A stretch of DNA of 45,376 bases, taken from contig CALBVX010000107.1 of the NCBI GenBank assembly GCA_937969515.1, positions 1-45,376 on the forward strand, in the 5' to 3' direction. Below are positions 43,686-45,376 of this stretch, in pieces. Each line of letters opens with the position of its first letter. The stretch's first letter is position 1. The notes below the pieces were generated by a model. That model ran no database searches and was not told the DNA's origin. It worked only from the letters and a program-made list of their open reading frames with translations. This DNA comes from an uncultured Croceitalea sp. (GTDB lineage: Bacteria; Bacteroidota; Bacteroidia; Flavobacteriales; Flavobacteriaceae). The translations under genes were made by a program, and so were the position numbers.

Positions 43686-44093
43686 CTAAGCGATGAAGTA
43701 GTTGAGCTTTTCCGCTATCTCTTTGTGCTCTTCTTTATCCAATGCTTGTTGAATTAGCAACTTCAGATTGGTAATGTCCTCTTTTTCTGTAATAATACTA
43801 AAACCTGTTTTGTATTGGCTAAAAATACGCGAGCCTTTTGTAGTGTCGACTAATTTAAATATGCTATTGTGTCTAGAGTCTGTTTTAATAGTTTCAAATA
43901 GGCTATTAATAATTGCATATTCACCTTCTAATACCTGTAAAAAAGTCTGCTCATTATACATTAGGATTCCAGTGATTTCCAGATCTTCATTGTTTAGTGT
44001 AGTGGATTTAAAAAGTGCGTCTAAATCTTCTCTGGAAATGTCTTTTACAGCTCTGCTAACATATACTATAGTCCCGACTTCTTCTTTTTTCAT
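43686..44093 (-). CDS. BLUF-domain blue-light sensor protein with atypical signalling residues
   Basis: The 135-residue protein is a short BLUF protein with the FAD-switch residues at exactly the canonical spacing: Y11, N34 and Q53, in VYVSRA, TTLNNEDLEITGILMY and FLQVLEGE. The TDSRHNSIF block is also present. At the beta5 positions that normally hold a Trp and a Met (W-x-M) it has Y94 and T96. A short helical tail (104-133) replaces any effector domain, so it acts by protein contact. No obvious partner is adjacent, except that rpoD lies upstream on the same strand. Confidence 0.9.
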   Translation of the reverse strand: MKKEEVGTIVYVSRAVKDISREDLDALFKSTTLNNEDLEITGILMYNEQTFLQVLEGEYAIINSLFETIKTDSRHNSIFKLVDTTKGSRIFSQYKTGFSIITEKEDITNLKLLIQQALDKEEHKEIAEKLNYFIA

Positions 44094-44200
44094 GATAATT
44101 GGTTGTGGTGATAAAGTTTAAGTTGCTTTTGTCTGAAAGTTAAATAAAATTTTGTTGTCAATTTGATGCCCTTCAAAAATTATACGAAATTGTTATATGA

Positions 44201-44226
44201 AAAACCTCCGGTAATCAGCCGGAGGT
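44201..44226 (-). terminator. Rho-independent terminator of rpoD
   Basis: ACCTCCGG (44204-44211) pairs perfectly with CCGGAGGT (44219-44226) around a seven-base loop. Read on the minus strand it runs into TTTTT. It lies about 77 bp after the rpoD stop. A second hairpin, GTCTTCG/CGAAGAC at 44257-44276, lies between it and the gene. Confidence 0.88.
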
Positions 44227-44302
44227 CATTCATCAATCAAAAAACGAACAGTCGTAGTCTTCGACAAAGCGAAGACCTTATACTGTTGTTGCGGTTATTG
44301 GG

Positions 44303-45166
44303 TTACCCCAAATATGTCTTTAAGATTTTACTTCTAGAGGTGTGTTTCAATCTACGGATTGCTTTTTCCTTAATCTGGCGAACACGTTCACGAGTTAAGT
44401 CGAAAGTCTCTCCAATTTCCTCCAGTGTCATTGGGTGTTGATTCCCAAGACCAAAATATAGTCTTATTACGTCTGCTTCACGAGGGGTTAAGGTCTCTAA
44501 AGCTCGCTCTATCTCAGTACGAAGTGATTCATGTAATAAGGAACGATCCGGATTAGGAGATTCACCACTACGTAAAACGTCGTATAGGTTAGAATCTTCT
44601 CCCTCTACTAATGGTGCATCCATAGATACATGACGTCCAGAGTTTTTCATAGACTCTTTTACGTCATTAATAGTCATATCCAGTTCTTTAGCAATTTCTT
44701 CAGCAGAAGGTGGACGCTCATGTGCTTGCTCTAAGAAGGCAAACGTTTTATTAATTTTGTTAATACTTCCAATTTTATTCAGTGGAAGACGCACAATACG
44801 AGATTGCTCTGCTAGGGCCTGCAATATCGATTGTCTAATCCACCAAACAGCATAGGAGATAAATTTAAAACCACGAGTTTCATCAAAACGTTGTGCTGCT
44901 TTAATAAGCCCAAGGTTTCCTTCGTTGATTAAATCTGGAAGGGTCAATCCTTGATTTTGGTATTGTTTTGCTACCGAAACAACGAAACGAAGGTTCGCTT
45001 TAGTTAATTTTTCTAAGGCAATCTGGTCTCCAGCTTTAATACGCTGCGCCAATTCTACTTCTTCGTCTGCGGTGATTAAGTCAACTTTTCCAATTTCTTG
45101 AAGATACTTGTCTAACGATGCAGTTTCCCTGTTGGTAACCTGCTTGGTAATTTTAAGTTGTCTCAT
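44303..45166 (-). CDS. rpoD: RNA polymerase primary sigma factor RpoD (sigma A)
   Basis: The 287-residue sigma-70 factor has region 1.2 ([25 protein letters not shown]), a full region 2 ([60 protein letters not shown]), region 3 and region 4 with the helix-turn-helix [28 protein letters not shown]. It lacks region 1.1 and the long nonconserved insert, as is usual in Bacteroidota. It directs transcription from the TTG/TAnnTTTG-type promoters of the phylum. It is followed by a strong terminator and preceded by at least 200 bp of AT-rich leader. Confidence 0.97.
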   Translation of the reverse strand: MRQLKITKQVTNRETASLDKYLQEIGKVDLITADEEVELAQRIKAGDQIALEKLTKANLRFVVSVAKQYQNQGLTLPDLINEGNLGLIKAAQRFDETRGFKFISYAVWWIRQSILQALAEQSRIVRLPLNKIGSINKINKTFAFLEQAHERPPSAEEIAKELDMTINDVKESMKNSGRHVSMDAPLVEGEDSNLYDVLRSGESPNPDRSLLHESLRTEIERALETLTPREADVIRLYFGLGNQHPMTLEEIGETFDLTRERVRQIKEKAIRRLKHTSRSKILKTYLG

Positions 45167-45376
45167 TAAGGTATACTTACTTTTAAGTTAAATTTATTCA
45201 TTCGTACTTAGTTATACGCATATTAGATGCAAAATGTTACAAAAGGTTTACTATTAATTAGGAAAGTAAACAGATTGAAATCTATAAAACACTGATTACG
45301 AAGCTGTTTACTTGCTATGCGCGCATCGTATTTTTTTAACATTTCAACTAAGAAATACCATGATTTAGTGTTTTAC
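45167..45376. other. Leader region upstream of rpoD
   Basis: This AT-rich stretch of 210 bases presumably holds the rpoD promoter on the minus strand, but no convincing TAnnTTTG box is seen. Its last 14 bases (45363-45376, ATTTAGTGTTTTAC) are identical to part of the tandem repeat at 90-103. Confidence 0.5.

Noticed and set aside
44163-44441. Plus-strand reading frame of 92 codons over the rpoD end and terminator
   Set aside because: It spans the rpoD terminator hairpins and the 3' end of rpoD in antisense and has no protein-like features.

Overview
The window looks like a chromosomal segment of a marine member of the Flavobacteriaceae (phylum Bacteroidota). The DNA is AT-rich. It carries a short 287-residue RpoD of the flavobacterial kind, a TonB-dependent receptor with an N-terminal carboxypeptidase-like domain, promoter elements resembling the Bacteroidota TAnnTTTG box, YpdA, and very tight operons. 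The genus is not resolved; relatives of Maribacter or Zobellia are a guess.

Region 1 (about 350-6,700) is a signalling operon. It holds a single-domain response regulator, an H-NOX haem NO sensor, a triple-PAS histidine kinase, a FIST-domain protein of the NosP type (a second haem NO sensor family), a second histidine kinase, an Hpt protein and a LytTR response regulator. I read it as a dual nitric-oxide phosphorelay.

Region 2 (about 6,700-22,000) is an exopolysaccharide-like assembly and export cluster. It has a TPR/beta-barrel outer-membrane protein (YaiO-like), two response-regulator/GT2 fusion proteins, two paralogous GT4-like glycosyltransferases, a STAS protein, a Wzx-like flippase, a membrane-anchored glycoside hydrolase, an Ig-like lipoprotein and a very large polytopic GT-C-like protein. 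The intergenic regions ahead of the main transcription units in regions 1 and 2 carry a shared motif. Four of the five sites form direct repeats 21 bp apart and the fifth has one clear half-site. That is the geometry expected of LytTR binding sites, so regions 1 and 2 probably form one NO-responsive matrix or biofilm regulon.

Region 3 (about 22,000-30,660) is a small-solute utilisation locus. It has a LacI regulator with tandem palindromic operators, a TonB receptor without a SusD partner, a GH63 enzyme resembling mannosylglycerate/glucosylglycerate hydrolases, a GNAT acetyltransferase, a sodium/solute symporter and glycerate kinase. Release and phosphorylation of glycerate make a coherent pathway; digeneaside (mannosylglycerate of red algae) is an attractive substrate.

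Region 4 (about 30,700-41,180) is a tightly packed 13-gene plus-strand run. It contains three different Rieske fusions (to an FMN/3Fe-4S glutamate-synthase-like domain, to a PoxB-like TPP enzyme, and to a ferric-reductase-like cytochrome b), with small membrane proteins, a cysteine-motif protein, a YHS protein, a LysE-type exporter, DinB, NRDE/TANGO2 and ATP-grasp proteins, and two small outer-membrane barrels.

Region 5 (41,177-45,166, minus strand) contains a DUF5996-like protein, YpdA, Rpe, a BLUF blue-light protein with altered signalling residues, and RpoD with its terminator. A 99-bp tandem repeat opens the window, and a 14-nt piece of it recurs at the extreme end.
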